From: an uncultured Bartonella sp.
GTDB lineage: Bacteria; Pseudomonadota; Alphaproteobacteria; Rhizobiales; Rhizobiaceae
Length of the DNA: 64,000 bases
Reading direction: 5' to 3'
Assembly: GCA_946478665.1 (NCBI GenBank)
Contig: CAMLCZ010000001.1
Coordinates: 1-64,000 of the forward strand
Part shown: positions 7,347-17,504 of the stretch, one piece after another
How the letters are laid out: the number at the start of each line of letters is the position of its first letter
Numbering within the stretch: the stretch's first letter is position 1
Notes under the pieces: model-generated
Database searches by the model: none
Seen by the model: the letters and a program-made list of their open reading frames with translations, nothing else
What the model was told of the DNA's origin: nothing
Program-made: the position numbers and the translations under genes

Positions 7347-8702
7347 TTAATTATCAGTCAAAGTTTTGTTGGCTAGATATTTTTCTAGCCAATGAATATC
7401 ATAATTTCCTTTGGCTATATCGTCATTGCCAATCAGATCACGGAACAGCGGCAATGTAGTATTGATTCCATCAACGACAAATTCATCGAGCGCACGTCTT
7501 AAACGCATCATACATTCTAGGCGAGTGCGACCATGTACGATCAATTTGCCAATAAGGCTGTCGTAATAAGGCGGGATACGATAGCCCGAATACACACCGG
7601 AATCTACTCGCACACCTAATCCACCAGGTGTATGAAAATGCGTAATTAACCCAGGGGAAGGGGTAAAGTTAACTGGGTCTTCGGCATTGATACGACATTC
7701 AATTGCATGACCGGAAAAATGGATATCACTCTGTTTGGCTGATAAACCTTCACCTGCAGCAACTTGGATTTGCTCATGGACGAGATCGATACCGGTTACA
7801 GCTTCAGTTACTGGATGTTCAACCTGAAGGCGCGTATTCATTTCTATGAAATAGAATTCACCATTTTCATATAGAAATTCGATTGTTCCTGCACCACGAT
7901 ATCCAAGTTCGGCGCATGCATTGGCAACAATCATACCGATCTTCTGACGAGCTTTATCATCAAGCACAGGGGAATTTGCTTCTTCCCAAACTTTTTGATT
8001 GCGACGTTGTAAGGAACAATCACGTTCACCAAGGTGGATAGCATTACCTGCACCATCACCCATAACCTGTACTTCTATGTGACGCGGATTTTCCAAATAT
8101 TTTTCTATGTAGACAGCATCATCACCAAAAGCGGCGCCAGCTTCTGAACGGGCAGTATTCAGCGCAACGGAAAGCTCGTCTGGTGTGCGTGCTACCTTCA
8201 TACCGCGTCCACCGCCACCAGCTGATGCTTTGATGATAACAGGATAGCCAATTTCACTAGCAATACGGGCAGCTTCGCTGTCTTCTGTTACAGCACCGTC
8301 AGAACCTGGTACAACAGGAATACCCAAACGCTTTGCTGTCTTTTTGGCTTCGATTTTATCGCCCATGATACGAATATGTGCTGAAGTGGGGCCTATAAAA
8401 GTTATCGAATGTGCTTCAAGAATTTCTGCAAATTTGGCATTTTCTGAAAGAAAACCGTAACCTGGATGTATGGCATCAGCGCCGGTGATTTCACAAGCTG
8501 CTACGATTTGTTGAATATTTAAATAGGAGTCCCGCGAAGGAGCAGGGCCAATGCATACACTTTCATCAGCAAGACGAACATGCATTGCATCCGCGTCAGC
8601 AGTTGAGTGTACAGCGACAGTCTTAATACCAAGCTCTTTACAAGCTCGTAAAACACGAAGGGCTATCTCACCTCGGTTGGCTATCAAGATTTTTTGAAAC
8701 AT
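7347..8702 (-). CDS. accC: biotin carboxylase subunit of acetyl-CoA carboxylase
   Basis: ATP-dependent carboxylation of the biotin on AccB, the first half-reaction of malonyl-CoA and fatty acid synthesis. The 451-residue product has the biotin carboxylase N-domain ([20 protein letters not shown]), the ATP-grasp glycine loop [14 protein letters not shown], and the catalytic/metal region [20 protein letters not shown]. Length matches the family (about 450). It lies 14 bases downstream of accB, so the two are co-transcribed; aat follows. Confidence 0.97.
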   Translation of the reverse strand: MFQKILIANRGEIALRVLRACKELGIKTVAVHSTADADAMHVRLADESVCIGPAPSRDSYLNIQQIVAACEITGADAIHPGYGFLSENAKFAEILEAHSITFIGPTSAHIRIMGDKIEAKKTAKRLGIPVVPGSDGAVTEDSEAARIASEIGYPVIIKASAGGGGRGMKVARTPDELSVALNTARSEAGAAFGDDAVYIEKYLENPRHIEVQVMGDGAGNAIHLGERDCSLQRRNQKVWEEANSPVLDDKARQKIGMIVANACAELGYRGAGTIEFLYENGEFYFIEMNTRLQVEHPVTEAVTGIDLVHEQIQVAAGEGLSAKQSDIHFSGHAIECRINAEDPVNFTPSPGLITHFHTPGGLGVRVDSGVYSGYRIPPYYDSLIGKLIVHGRTRLECMMRLRRALDEFVVDGINTTLPLFRDLIGNDDIAKGNYDIHWLEKYLANKTLTDN

Positions 8703-8716
8703 TTCAATGACCTGTC

Positions 8717-9196
8717 TTATTCAACGACAACGAGCGGCTCACCAAATTCTACTGGTTGTGCATCTTCGACCAAAATCGCTTTAACAGTTCCAGCACGCGG
8801 TGAAGATATTTGATTCATCGTTTTCATTGCTTCGATGATAATCAATGTTTGTCCTTCAGATACGGTCTGACCGACCTCAACAAATGGACGAGCACCCGGA
8901 GCAGGGGCTAGATAAGCTGTTCCCACCATTGGTGATGTCACGGCATTTTTGGAAACATCTTCTTTTGCTGCAGGCTCTACTACAACTGGAGCGGCAGCTT
9001 GTGCAACAGGCGCAGGCGAATAAACATTCTGAACGGGTGCGCCACCCATAAGCTGACGTGAAACACGGATACGCAGGTCGCCTTGTTCAACCTCGATATC
9101 GGAAAGATTGGTATCATTCAGAATTTCGGCTAGATCACGGATAAGATCTTTATTAACGCCTGTGTTTTTGACGGTACCAGTAGGTTTTGTAGCCAT
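8717..9196 (-). CDS. accB: biotin carboxyl carrier protein of acetyl-CoA carboxylase
   Basis: Carries biotin between biotin carboxylase and the carboxyltransferase. The 159-residue product has an N-terminal helical region ([20 protein letters not shown]), an Ala/Pro/Val-rich linker ([19 protein letters not shown]) and a C-terminal biotinyl domain. Biotin attaches to the Lys of EAMKTMNQ, and the domain ends [12 protein letters not shown] ribosome site (GAGGAGTTG) precedes the ATG. First gene of accB-accC-aat. Confidence 0.96.
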   Translation of the reverse strand: MATKPTGTVKNTGVNKDLIRDLAEILNDTNLSDIEVEQGDLRIRVSRQLMGGAPVQNVYSPAPVAQAAAPVVVEPAAKEDVSKNAVTSPMVGTAYLAPAPGARPFVEVGQTVSEGQTLIIIEAMKTMNQISSPRAGTVKAILVEDAQPVEFGEPLVVVE

Positions 9197-9450
9197 CTCT
9201 TTTCAACTCCTCGATCGTCACGACCGCTATTTATTATCAAGACCGTAAGCCGGTATAGCAATGACTGGCCTAGTGTCTACCGATTAAGTCATTCTCGACT
9301 TATTTTATCATGATAAAAGCAGGTGTCATCTTTCTATACAACCTATTATTATCATGCTGCTTATAAGCGTGTTAACGCAAAAGAGGAAGTGTAAAAACCT
9401 TCGCAAGCTTTTAGGGTCAACAAACGCCTAATATTCTACAGGGAAAAAAT

Positions 9451-10329
9451 CTAATTTTTCTCTAATTCAGCAATCTTTGCTTTTAAAATGTTTTCACCAA
9501 CAGCGCCGACCAATACGTTGTTTCCTAAAATGTAGGATGGAGTGCCATTAATACCAAGGGCATAAGCCAATTGACCATTATCAACAAAAGCCTGTTGTAG
9601 CGACTCATCTTGCATGGTCGAACGTAATTTTTGCTCATCCACTCCTAATTTTACAGCAATTTTTATGGCTTTTTCTTCATTTGATCGTCCTGGAATGGTC
9701 AAAAGTTCCTTGTGAAATTCTGCATATTTTTCAGGCATAATTTTCATAACGGCACGTGCCACAATGTGTGCTTTTACCGAATCAGGACCTAGAATAGGAA
9801 AATCTTTAATGACGACGCGTAACTTTGGATCACTTTTTATAAGATTTTCGAGATCAGGATACGACTTTTTGCAATAACCGCAATTGTAATCAAAAAACTC
9901 TACCAAAGTTACGCTACCTTTAGGATTGCCAAGGACGGCATCATTGGGAGAATTGAAGATTTCATCTTTTTTTGATTGTAGAGTTGAAGTCTGGCTCTCT
10001 GCTATCTTTTTTTCCTGCTTGTCATTGAGCGCATCTTGGACTTCAAGCATGACTTCAGGATTTTTTATCAAATAATCTTTGACAACTTGCCTGATATGGT
10101 CGTCGTTCTGTTCGTTGTTGAGCTGTTGGCCAACCGCTTTTACAAAATCAGAGTCATTCAATAATTCTTTTTTCACAGCTTCAACCGTTGTATTATCGTC
10201 ATTGCCTGCTTCTGCCAATTGAACAGTTGAGGGAAGCGTTAAGGCAATGGCGCCAACGAGGCCTGATAAAACTTTTAATTTCTGTTTTTGTCGTGAAGTT
10301 ACTTTATACATAAACTTGGCCTTATTCAT
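9451..10329 (-). CDS. periplasmic DsbA/ScsC-like thiol oxidoreductase
   Basis: 292 residues with an N-terminal export signal (hydrophobic VLSGLVGAIALTLPSTVQLAEA), a charged helical segment (about 50-125) as in ScsC/Com1-type proteins, and a thioredoxin-fold domain. The redox motif is FFDYNCGYCKKSYPDL and the cis-proline loop NGTPSYILGN. It catalyses disulfide formation or isomerisation in the periplasm. The ORF overlaps the upstream M48 protease gene by eight bases, suggesting an envelope quality-control pair. The true start may be the Met at residue 7 (10311), which leaves a more normal signal peptide. Confidence 0.85.
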   Translation of the reverse strand: MNKAKFMYKVTSRQKQKLKVLSGLVGAIALTLPSTVQLAEAGNDDNTTVEAVKKELLNDSDFVKAVGQQLNNEQNDDHIRQVVKDYLIKNPEVMLEVQDALNDKQEKKIAESQTSTLQSKKDEIFNSPNDAVLGNPKGSVTLVEFFDYNCGYCKKSYPDLENLIKSDPKLRVVIKDFPILGPDSVKAHIVARAVMKIMPEKYAEFHKELLTIPGRSNEEKAIKIAVKLGVDEQKLRSTMQDESLQQAFVDNGQLAYALGINGTPSYILGNNVLVGAVGENILKAKIAELEKN

Positions 10330-11749
10330 TTGTTTTTTTAGCTGATTGTGTTGAATTCAATATATCCTGAGCTCTTATCCATTCAGCACTTCCCGGTTTT
10401 AATTTTTGTTGCGCACGTGTTGCGAATATACGGGCTTGCATGCGGTTACCATTATAATAGTGCATATCTGCTGTTGCTAGGTCGGCAAGGGCGATTTGTC
10501 CACTTCTGCCGTATGCCATAGCAAGATAGCCATAACCAGCGGAAAATTCGGGTTCTTTTGTTATTCCATCACGAATTTCTTTAATGGCAAGAGGCACATC
10601 TTTTGCATTATTTGTCAAAAGTAATGCATGTCCATAATTGATACGAAGTAGACTTGAGCCTCTTGGGTCAAGATCGGCGGCGCGTTTATAGGCTGCCGCT
10701 GCCCCAGCAGGATCATTGGCTTTAATCAATGCGTCGCCTAATAATTCGGTAAAAAATGGATTTTTGGGTTGCTCTTTTACCAAAGCATTTATTTTTGAAA
10801 TTGCATTTTTAGGTGAACCGCTTTGTTCAGCAAGTATGGCTTCACCATATCGAGCGGGTAATCCTCTTGGATTATCTTTGAACATGCGGCGCAGTTCATT
10901 GAAATGTCCGGTATTGGCTGCAATTTTTGCACGGGCCATATCATGTCTTAGTTGAAGCTCTGGGGGATCCTTTTTATCATAATAGGGGCTTTGCTTTGCC
11001 AATGTTTCCAATGCAGCAATACGTTCGCGCGGTAAAGGATGACTGATTCGATAAGGGTCTACATGCGCACCAGAAAGAGCTAACGCGCTGGAAAATCTTT
11101 CAAATGTGATTAACATGCCCTTTGTGGATTGACCGGTTTTATTAAGATAATTAACCGCGGCTCTATCAGCTGCGGCTTCTTCGCTTCTCTGGTAGTTTAA
11201 GAGCGTGCGCATGGCAATTTCGCTGCTACCGGCAGCAATACCACCACCTGCACCTGCTGCAGATGGATTGCCAGCAGAAGCACCGGCAACACCAGCACCA
11301 ATACCCAACAACATGCCGATAACAGCCATGGTTTGCGCGCGCTTTAATTGTTCGCGCAAACGTTGTTGATGTCCATTTGCCAAGTGACCGGTTTCGTGTG
11401 CAATTACCCCTATGATTTCATTAGGGGTTTCTGCTTGCATAATAGCACCAACATTAACGAATAAACGTTGCCCATCGACAAATGCGTTAAAGCTTTGATC
11501 GTTAACAATAACGATCTGAATATTGTTTCGCAGGCCTGCTGCCTTGAAAATTGGAGCCGTATAGTCTGCTAATAATTGTTCAATTTCAGCATCACGCACA
11601 ATAGGAACGGATCGCGATTGTGATTGCGCAAAAGTGGTGGTTTGCGGAATTATGAGAACGATAGCCAATAGCAGGTGAAAAAATATGGTCATCTGCTTTT
11701 TAAGGAATAACAAATATTTATGCGTTAAGTTGTGCAATAATATTGTCAT
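10322..11749 (-). CDS. M48 family periplasmic zinc metalloprotease with TPR repeats (BepA/YfgC type)
   Basis: 475 residues. A signal sequence (best as MTIFFHLLLAIVLIIPQTTT from the Met at residue 20) leads into an M48 domain with the zinc motif HETGHLANGHQQ and the downstream glutamate in SEEAAADRAAVNYL. A Gly/Ala-rich hydrophobic loop lies between the two. The C-terminal half is tetratricopeptide repeats (KNAISKINALVKEQPKNPFF, AAAAYKRAADLDPRGSSLLR). BepA-type proteins chaperone and degrade misassembled outer-membrane proteins such as LptD. It is followed by the DsbA-like gene with an overlap. Whether translation starts at 11749 or 11692 cannot be settled by eye. Confidence 0.88.
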   Translation of the reverse strand: MTILLHNLTHKYLLFLKKQMTIFFHLLLAIVLIIPQTTTFAQSQSRSVPIVRDAEIEQLLADYTAPIFKAAGLRNNIQIVIVNDQSFNAFVDGQRLFVNVGAIMQAETPNEIIGVIAHETGHLANGHQQRLREQLKRAQTMAVIGMLLGIGAGVAGASAGNPSAAGAGGGIAAGSSEIAMRTLLNYQRSEEAAADRAAVNYLNKTGQSTKGMLITFERFSSALALSGAHVDPYRISHPLPRERIAALETLAKQSPYYDKKDPPELQLRHDMARAKIAANTGHFNELRRMFKDNPRGLPARYGEAILAEQSGSPKNAISKINALVKEQPKNPFFTELLGDALIKANDPAGAAAAYKRAADLDPRGSSLLRINYGHALLLTNNAKDVPLAIKEIRDGITKEPEFSAGYGYLAMAYGRSGQIALADLATADMHYYNGNRMQARIFATRAQQKLKPGSAEWIRAQDILNSTQSAKKTNE

Positions 11750-11871
11750 GAGCGCCCCTTTGTATCTCCGACATCACGAAGATGGAAGTTTTTGATTGTT
11801 TTAGTCATGGCTTTCAGGCATTTGTGCGGCATACTCTTTGATTGTATATGTTTTTTATTGGAGAGGCCAGT

Positions 11872-13017
11872 ATGGTTCGTTTGTCAAAAAGAAGCGAAAT
11901 TGATCCATTTTTTGCGATGGATGTATTGGCGGCGGCTATTAAACGTAGGTCTGCTGGCGAAAATGTTATCTCCATGGCGGTGGGCCAACCTTCGGCACCA
12001 TGCCCGAAAATGGTTATAGAGGCTGCTGAAAAAGCTGTGAAAGACGGGCATATTGGCTATACAGACTCGTTAGGCATAATGCCGTTACGTGAGCGCATTG
12101 CCCAATATTATGACGAATACCATAATGTTTCCGTTTTACCTCAACGTATCGTTGTAACAACGGGTTCCACTGCAGGATTCAATATTGCTTTTTTAACGCT
12201 TTTTGATCGGGGAGATAGGGTTGCAATAACACGACCCGGTTATCCTGCATATCGTAGCATTATGCGCGTGCTGGGACTTGAAGTTGTTGAAATCGACACG
12301 GACGATAATGGTATACTTACATCTGAATTATTAAAGAAAGCCCATGAAAAACACCCATTGAAAGGTGTTCTGTTTGCTTCTCCGGGAAATCCGACAGGTG
12401 CATCTATTCAGCCAGAAGAATTACAAAAAATATTGGCGTTTTGTGATGATAATCAAATCACCGCTATATCGGACGAGATCTATCACCGGTTAAACTTTAC
12501 CGCACCTGATACCTCCGCGCTTTCATTCAGCAATAATGTCGTCGTCATTAATTCATTTTCCAAATATTATTGCATGACAGGTTGGCGTATCGGTTGGATG
12601 GTTTTGCCGGAAAACGCTATTCGTTCTGTTGAATGCATTACGCAAAACCTATATATTTGCGCCCCTGAACTATCACAAGTTGCTGCAATAGCTGCTTTTG
12701 ATGCGACGGAAGAACTGGAAAAAGTTAAACAAACCTATCGTATAAATCGTGAATTGCTGAAAAAGAAGTTGCCGGCAATAGGGTTTAAGCTTTTAGCACC
12801 CATGGATGGTGCGTTTTATGCTTATTGTGGCATCGAAAGGTTTAGTAATGATAGTATGGAATTTGCCAAAACCATGCTACGGGAAACGAATGTTGCGGCA
12901 ACACCGGGTATTGATTTTGATCCTATTGAAGGGAATCGTACGATGCGTTTTTCCTACGCGTGTTCACCCGATGAAATTGTGGAAGCTATTGATAGGCTTG
13001 AGCATTGGTTGAAATGA
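11872..13017 (+). CDS. PLP-dependent class I/II aminotransferase
   Basis: Transfers amino groups using pyridoxal phosphate. The ORF extends to 11842, but ATG 11872 has a GGAGAGG site and begins MVRLSKRSEIDPFFAMDVL, so I choose it (381 residues). Motifs: ISMAVGQPSAPCP at the N-terminus, the PLP-phosphate region TTGSTAGFNIAFL, the SPGNPTGASI loop, the SDEIYHRL aspartate, the Schiff-base lysine in NSFSKYYCMTGWRIGW, and the FSYACSP arginine-region equivalent near the end. Substrate cannot be read from sequence. A 5-base gap to dusA suggests one transcript. Confidence 0.9.
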   Translation: MVRLSKRSEIDPFFAMDVLAAAIKRRSAGENVISMAVGQPSAPCPKMVIEAAEKAVKDGHIGYTDSLGIMPLRERIAQYYDEYHNVSVLPQRIVVTTGSTAGFNIAFLTLFDRGDRVAITRPGYPAYRSIMRVLGLEVVEIDTDDNGILTSELLKKAHEKHPLKGVLFASPGNPTGASIQPEELQKILAFCDDNQITAISDEIYHRLNFTAPDTSALSFSNNVVVINSFSKYYCMTGWRIGWMVLPENAIRSVECITQNLYICAPELSQVAAIAAFDATEELEKVKQTYRINRELLKKKLPAIGFKLLAPMDGAFYAYCGIERFSNDSMEFAKTMLRETNVAATPGIDFDPIEGNRTMRFSYACSPDEIVEAIDRLEHWLK

Positions 13018-13039
13018 GCTTTTGGCAATAATTCAAGAT

Positions 13040-14020
13040 ATGTCGATCTATACAAATTCAGTTAAGCCAAGATTTGCTGTCGCACCCATGTTGGATTGGA
13101 CAGACAGACACTGTCGATATTTTCATCGCCAGCTCACTAAATGCGCACTGCTATATACCGAAATGGTTGTGGCCGATGCTGCCATTCACGGCAATAGAGA
13201 GCGACTTTTGGGGTATAGCGATGATGAGCATCCAATTGCAGTGCAGCTAGGTGGATCAGATCCAACAAAATTGGCAGAGGCTGCACGTATTGCGGAAGAT
13301 TTTGGTTATGATGAAATCAATTTGAATGTTGGTTGCCCATCTGATCGGGTGCAATCCGGTGCATTTGGCGCCTGTCTAATGCTAGAGCCTGATCTGGTTT
13401 CTCGTGCGGTTAACGCAATGAAGAATGCTGTAGCGGTTCCTGTGACTGTAAAATGTCGCATTGGCGTTGATGACCAAGATGTGAATGTTGCGTTAGATGC
13501 TCTAAGTGCTCGTGTATGGAATGCAGGGTGTGACGCATTATGGGTTCACGCACGTAAAGCATGGTTGCAAGGATTAAGTCCAAAAGAGAATAGGGATGTG
13601 CCGCCTCTCGAATATGAACGTGTCTATCGGCTAAAAAAAGAAAATATCAATAAATTCATTGGGATAAATGGAGGAATTCATTCTGTAGAAGAAGTTGTTA
13701 AACAATTGGATTATGTTGATGGGGTTATGGTTGGCCGGTATGCGTATCAAAATCCTGCAAGTCTATTGGCAGTTGATAACATTGTTTTTGGTAAGACTGA
13801 TAAGCCCACAACCGATTCAGAAATTATCGATGCTATGTGTGAATATGCAGAACGATATATCGCGCATGGCGGGCGGCTGTCACATATTACACGTCATATG
13901 GTTGGGTTGTTTCACGGAAGAAATGGGGCACGAAAATGGCGCCAGATGCTTTCATGCGATGCAAACAAACCTAATGCTGATGCAAGTCTAATCAAGGAAG
14001 CATTTTCTTTCGTTGACTAG
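13040..14020 (+). CDS. dusA: tRNA-dihydrouridine synthase A
   Basis: FMN enzyme that reduces specific uridines in the tRNA D-loop. Motifs: FAVAPMLDWTDRHCRYFHRQ, YTEMVVADAAIHG, NLNVGCPSDRVQSGAFGACL (active-site Cys), VTVKCRIGVDD and WVHARKAWLQGLSP. The ORF track starts at a TTG at 13022. ATG 13040 (MSIYTNSVKPRFAV) is the more usual start, though no strong Shine-Dalgarno decides it. The product of 326 residues matches DusA length. It lies just after the aminotransferase on the same strand. Confidence 0.93.
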   Translation: MSIYTNSVKPRFAVAPMLDWTDRHCRYFHRQLTKCALLYTEMVVADAAIHGNRERLLGYSDDEHPIAVQLGGSDPTKLAEAARIAEDFGYDEINLNVGCPSDRVQSGAFGACLMLEPDLVSRAVNAMKNAVAVPVTVKCRIGVDDQDVNVALDALSARVWNAGCDALWVHARKAWLQGLSPKENRDVPPLEYERVYRLKKENINKFIGINGGIHSVEEVVKQLDYVDGVMVGRYAYQNPASLLAVDNIVFGKTDKPTTDSEIIDAMCEYAERYIAHGGRLSHITRHMVGLFHGRNGARKWRQMLSCDANKPNADASLIKEAFSFVD

Positions 14021-14030
14021 TTTTGTGTTG

Positions 14031-14726
14031 CTAATCGACCAATATTAACCGATCACCTCTTACAGAATATCCAGATAATCTGTCTAAAAAGGTCATACCC
14101 AATAAGCTGCCCGTGAGATCTCCGGGTTTGCTCACCATTGCTCTTACATTTTGACGCTCAATATCACCTATTTTTATAGAATTGAGCATTATAAAAGCAG
14201 CCTGTGTGCTGCCGTTAGCGGTATCAACGGGTAATGTAAAACTAAGCTTATCAACGTCAACATTGGCAGATTTGGCGTCTTCATAACTCAGGACTACACT
14301 TGAGGCACCAGTATCCACTGTTAATAATAGGGATTGACCATTTACAATGGCGCGTGTCTGAAAATGTCCATTGTTTGAACGCTCGAGATTCACAGTTCGT
14401 CCGTTTTCACTATAGCGAGTCACTGGGCTACCTGGAATGATGCCTGCAGTGACACGGCTTGCAAAATCCTGAATATCATAGCGTATACTATATCCACACA
14501 TGAGTGCGAAAATAATGGCCAGCCAAATTGCAGTGTTGCGCATGACTTGAGATAGTTTGATTCCTGAACTCAAAAGTGCTGATGCTGCTACAAGCCCAAA
14601 GATGCCATAATAGCTAACACGGGCAAGTTTATCGCTATCCACATTGAATGTGGTAGTTTTATTATATCCTGTCACAAGAAGTATTATAAGTGCAACGATG
14701 GTTACAATGAGCCAGAAATATTTCAT
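14031..14726 (-). CDS. membrane-anchored retropepsin-like aspartic protease (TIGR02281 type)
   Basis: 231 residues. Hydrophobic segments at the N-terminus (YFWLIVTIVALIILLV, then two more before residue 90) are followed by a single retropepsin-like domain with the catalytic motif LTVDTGASSVVLSYEDAK and a C-terminal SLLGMTFLDRLSGYSVRGDR. Such single-domain clan AA proteases are common in alphaproteobacteria and must dimerise to form an active site. Substrate unknown. It is convergent with dusA (10-base gap), with cobS upstream on the same strand. Confidence 0.88.
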   Translation of the reverse strand: MKYFWLIVTIVALIILLVTGYNKTTTFNVDSDKLARVSYYGIFGLVAASALLSSGIKLSQVMRNTAIWLAIIFALMCGYSIRYDIQDFASRVTAGIIPGSPVTRYSENGRTVNLERSNNGHFQTRAIVNGQSLLLTVDTGASSVVLSYEDAKSANVDVDKLSFTLPVDTANGSTQAAFIMLNSIKIGDIERQNVRAMVSKPGDLTGSLLGMTFLDRLSGYSVRGDRLILVD

Positions 14727-14754
14727 GCGGATTGTCCGATATGCTTTTAATGTT

Positions 14755-15528
14755 TTAAGAAGAAAGACACATAGTTGCGCTTAACAAAATAGCAAGAAAT
14801 TGTTGTACTGCTCCTAATGTATCACCTGTATAACCACCAATACGATTGTTGCACAGCAAAACAAAAGCAGAAATCAACAGCCAAGTGAATAGCAGTGTTG
14901 TTATCATCCAAAAAAGCCCAAAATGCAGGAATGCGGCAATGACGATTATGCAAACAGTTATAATAAGCGTTTGTTGTGCATTTCTTTTATCGGGGTGACC
15001 AGCGAAAGCGGCAGTACCATTTTCACGCGCCAATGGCAGTTTTGTCCAAAACCACACCATGCCGCCTCTACTACAGGCTTCTGATACAATGAATGCCAAT
15101 AGGGTTATTACTAAACCAGCTTTGGATAAAATATTGTGTAGCAATATGATGCGGAAAACAACGTTAAACACAATGCCTAAAGTGCCATATGTACCAATTC
15201 GTGAGTCCTTCATGATTGCAAGTCTATCCGACTTGCTTTTTGACACAAAAAACGCATCAGCAACATCGGCCCACCCATCCTCATGAAGTGCGCCCGTTAT
15301 AACGATAACAAGAAATAGCCCAAATGTTGCCGAGAACCATTCGTCGAAACCAAACCACGATATAATGCTAGTACCAACCCCACCAAGTAAACCGATAATT
15401 GCACCGGCAATCGGAAAAAAAAGTACATCCTGAGAAATGTGGTAACTTGCAGGAAACCAATGGTTTGCAATGGGCAGACGCGTCAAAAAACCCATTGCAC
15501 GCAATAAAGCCCCAAGAAAATTTACCAA
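14755..15528 (-). CDS. cobS: adenosylcobinamide-GDP ribazoletransferase
   Basis: Joins adenosylcobinamide-GDP to alpha-ribazole(-phosphate), the last step of cobalamin assembly, in the inner membrane. The 257-residue polytopic protein has the family start FLGALLRAMGFLTRLPI, the acidic motif HEDGWADVADAFF, KDSRIGTYGTLGIV, and the late GGYTGDTLGAVQQ. It is divergent from cobT, which makes its alpha-ribazole phosphate substrate. The 27-base gap must hold both start regions. No cobalamin riboswitch pattern was seen. Confidence 0.94.
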   Translation of the reverse strand: MVNFLGALLRAMGFLTRLPIANHWFPASYHISQDVLFFPIAGAIIGLLGGVGTSIISWFGFDEWFSATFGLFLVIVITGALHEDGWADVADAFFVSKSKSDRLAIMKDSRIGTYGTLGIVFNVVFRIILLHNILSKAGLVITLLAFIVSEACSRGGMVWFWTKLPLARENGTAAFAGHPDKRNAQQTLIITVCIIVIAAFLHFGLFWMITTLLFTWLLISAFVLLCNNRIGGYTGDTLGAVQQFLAILLSATMCLSS

Positions 15529-15555
15529 GGTTGGTCATGCTCCTGTTTAAATGTT

Positions 15556-16632
15556 GTGAAAATGCTTATAGAACAATCTTCAATAAGATTCTATTCGTTC
15601 ATTTCAATAAGACAGGGTGTATCCGTGACTGTTAGCCCATTTGATGATTTTCGTGCATTGCTAACCAATTTACCTGATCCCGATGAAACAGCAATTGCTT
15701 TGGCAAAGAAACGCCAAACGGAATTGACGAAGCCGGTCGGTTCTTTGGGCAGACTTGAAGAAATTGCGGTATGGTATGCAGGCTGGCGGGGTAATGAGAA
15801 GCCGATCGTTACACGGCCGCTTGTTGCTGTTTTTGCGGGCAATCATGGAGTTACTGACGAAAATGTAACACCATTTCCACGTTCGGTTACGCAAAAAATG
15901 GTTGAAAATTTTGCAGCAGGCGGAGCCGCAATAAACCAGATTTGCGTTGCATATGATCTGGGGCTTAAAATATTTGATCTAGCGCTTGATTATCCAACAA
16001 TGGATATCACTAAAGATGCAGCTATGGATGAGCGCGGGGCAGCTGCTACTATGGCTTTTGGAATGGAATCGATAGCAGGCGGAACAGATCTATTGTGCCT
16101 TGGTGAAATGGGAATCGGCAATACAACGATTGCTGCGGCAATTTGTATGGCGCTGTTTGGCGGTGAAGCGGAAGAATGGACGGGTCCAGGCACAGGCTCT
16201 ACCGGTGAATACTATCAAAGAAAGATAGCGGCTGTAAAAGCCGCAGTTCATCTACATAAAGACCATCTAAATGATCCTTTTGAGGTTATGCGTCGACTGG
16301 GTGGACGTGAAATTGCAGCGATGATTGGTGCCATACTTGCCGCACGTATGGAAAAAATTCCGGTTATTCTAGATGGTTATGTGGTCACTGCCGCAGCAGC
16401 AATTTTGTACAAAGCTAATCCACACGCATTGGATCATTGCATTGTCGGACATGTTTCTGCAGAGCCTGCACACCGTAAACTCCTTGAAAAATTGGGTAAA
16501 AATCCAATTTTGGATCTTGATATGCGACTAGGTGAGGGGACAGGCGCAGCCATGGCAGCAGGAATTGTCAAAGCCGCACTCTTAACGCACTCTCAAATGG
16601 CAACCTTTGCGCAAGCTGGAATAAATGTATAA
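15556..16632 (+). CDS. cobT: nicotinate-nucleotide--dimethylbenzimidazole phosphoribosyltransferase
   Basis: Makes alpha-ribazole 5'-phosphate from NaMN and dimethylbenzimidazole. Motifs: KPVGSLGRLEEIAVWYAGW, FAGNHGVTDENVTPFPRSVT, CLGEMGIGNTTIAAA, AMIGAILAARMEKIPVILDG and the catalytic glutamate region DMRLGEGTGAAMA. The ORF begins at GTG 15556, but the conserved protein starts at about VTVSPFDDFRALL. GTG 15625 is a plausible start, and the first 23 residues have no family counterpart I recognise. It is divergent from cobS. Length from 15625 is 335, near the family norm. Confidence 0.94.
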   Translation: MKMLIEQSSIRFYSFISIRQGVSVTVSPFDDFRALLTNLPDPDETAIALAKKRQTELTKPVGSLGRLEEIAVWYAGWRGNEKPIVTRPLVAVFAGNHGVTDENVTPFPRSVTQKMVENFAAGGAAINQICVAYDLGLKIFDLALDYPTMDITKDAAMDERGAAATMAFGMESIAGGTDLLCLGEMGIGNTTIAAAICMALFGGEAEEWTGPGTGSTGEYYQRKIAAVKAAVHLHKDHLNDPFEVMRRLGGREIAAMIGAILAARMEKIPVILDGYVVTAAAAILYKANPHALDHCIVGHVSAEPAHRKLLEKLGKNPILDLDMRLGEGTGAAMAAGIVKAALLTHSQMATFAQAGINV

Positions 16633-16643
16633 TGCTGCCGAAT

Positions 16644-16681
16644 ATGGCTCTCAAAGAGCATGAGAGCATTTGAGGAGCCAT
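16644..16681. terminator. hairpin between convergent cobT and thiM
   Basis: ATGGCTCTCAAA and TTTGAGGAGCCAT form a 12-bp stem with one bulge around a 13-base loop. It sits 11 bases after the cobT stop and 16 bases past the thiM stop, so it could end both transcripts. There is no long T tract on either side, so intrinsic termination may be weak. Confidence 0.45.
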
Positions 16682-16697
16682 TGAGGCTGGTTAGGCT

Positions 16698-17504
16698 TTA
16701 GATGGTCAAGCTCTCTATAAGATCGAATTTATCAATAATTTCGTCATTGAGAGAATAGAGTGTATCGAGAAATAGTGGCACAAAGCTACCAGGGCCTAGT
16801 GCTTTTTCACCGGCTATTTTTCCAGCAATTGCAAATATATTGAATGCTGCAAGCGTACCTTGTAAAGGGGCATCTGGTGCTAAGGCTACAAATGCGCCTA
16901 CGGCGCATGTTAGTGCGCAACCTGTTGCGGATACTTTTGCCATTAAAGGATGCCCGCCACTCACTTTAAAATGATTTATTCCGTCGGTAATAAAATCGTT
17001 TTCACCAGAAACAGCTACAACAGTTTGGTATTTTTTTGCTAATTCAATAGCTGTAAAAATACAGTCCACTGTGGCGTTAGCACTATCAACACCTTTAGCT
17101 GAACATTTTTCAGAAAAAGCTAAAATCTCGGAACTATTTCCACGTATGACTGTAGGATTAAGAGCTAAAATTTTTTCCACGGCTTGTTGACGGAAAGAGG
17201 AAGCAAAATGTGCAACTGGATCGAGCACAATTGGCTTATTCAAATCTTTCGCTGTTTGGGTGGACGATAAAATACCGCTTAATTTTTCACTGGTTAAAAT
17301 TCCAAGATTAACCGTCAGACAGTCGGCACTTTTAGTAAATGTTACAGCTTCTTCTGGTGCAAATGCCATTACGGGAGATGCCCCTAATGCAGTCAATAAA
17401 TTAGCGGCAAAGTTCATCGCTACATCATTGGTAATACACTGCACCAATGGCACTTGTTTCCTCAATTTATCCAGCGAACAAGTGCCTTTAAATGGGTGAT
17501 GCAT
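16698..17504 (-). CDS. thiM: hydroxyethylthiazole kinase
   Basis: Phosphorylates hydroxyethylthiazole for thiamine salvage. Motifs: VPLVQCITNDVAMNFAANLL (substrate pocket), VLDPVAHFASSFR, VIRGNSSEILAFS and the ATP/anion-hole segment KVSATGCALTCAVGAFVA. Length of 268 matches the family. No thiE or thiD is adjacent, which is unusual because these often cluster. Instead the gene overlaps an Lrp-family regulator gene, stop to start. No TPP riboswitch pattern is visible upstream because the regulator gene occupies that space. Confidence 0.93.
   Translation of the reverse strand: MHHPFKGTCSLDKLRKQVPLVQCITNDVAMNFAANLLTALGASPVMAFAPEEAVTFTKSADCLTVNLGILTSEKLSGILSSTQTAKDLNKPIVLDPVAHFASSFRQQAVEKILALNPTVIRGNSSEILAFSEKCSAKGVDSANATVDCIFTAIELAKKYQTVVAVSGENDFITDGINHFKVSGGHPLMAKVSATGCALTCAVGAFVALAPDAPLQGTLAAFNIFAIAGKIAGEKALGPGSFVPLFLDTLYSLNDEIIDKFDLIESLTI

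Noticed and set aside
15529-15624. Cobalamin riboswitch upstream of cobS or cobT
   Set aside because: The divergent gap is too short and no B12-box-like sequence was found.
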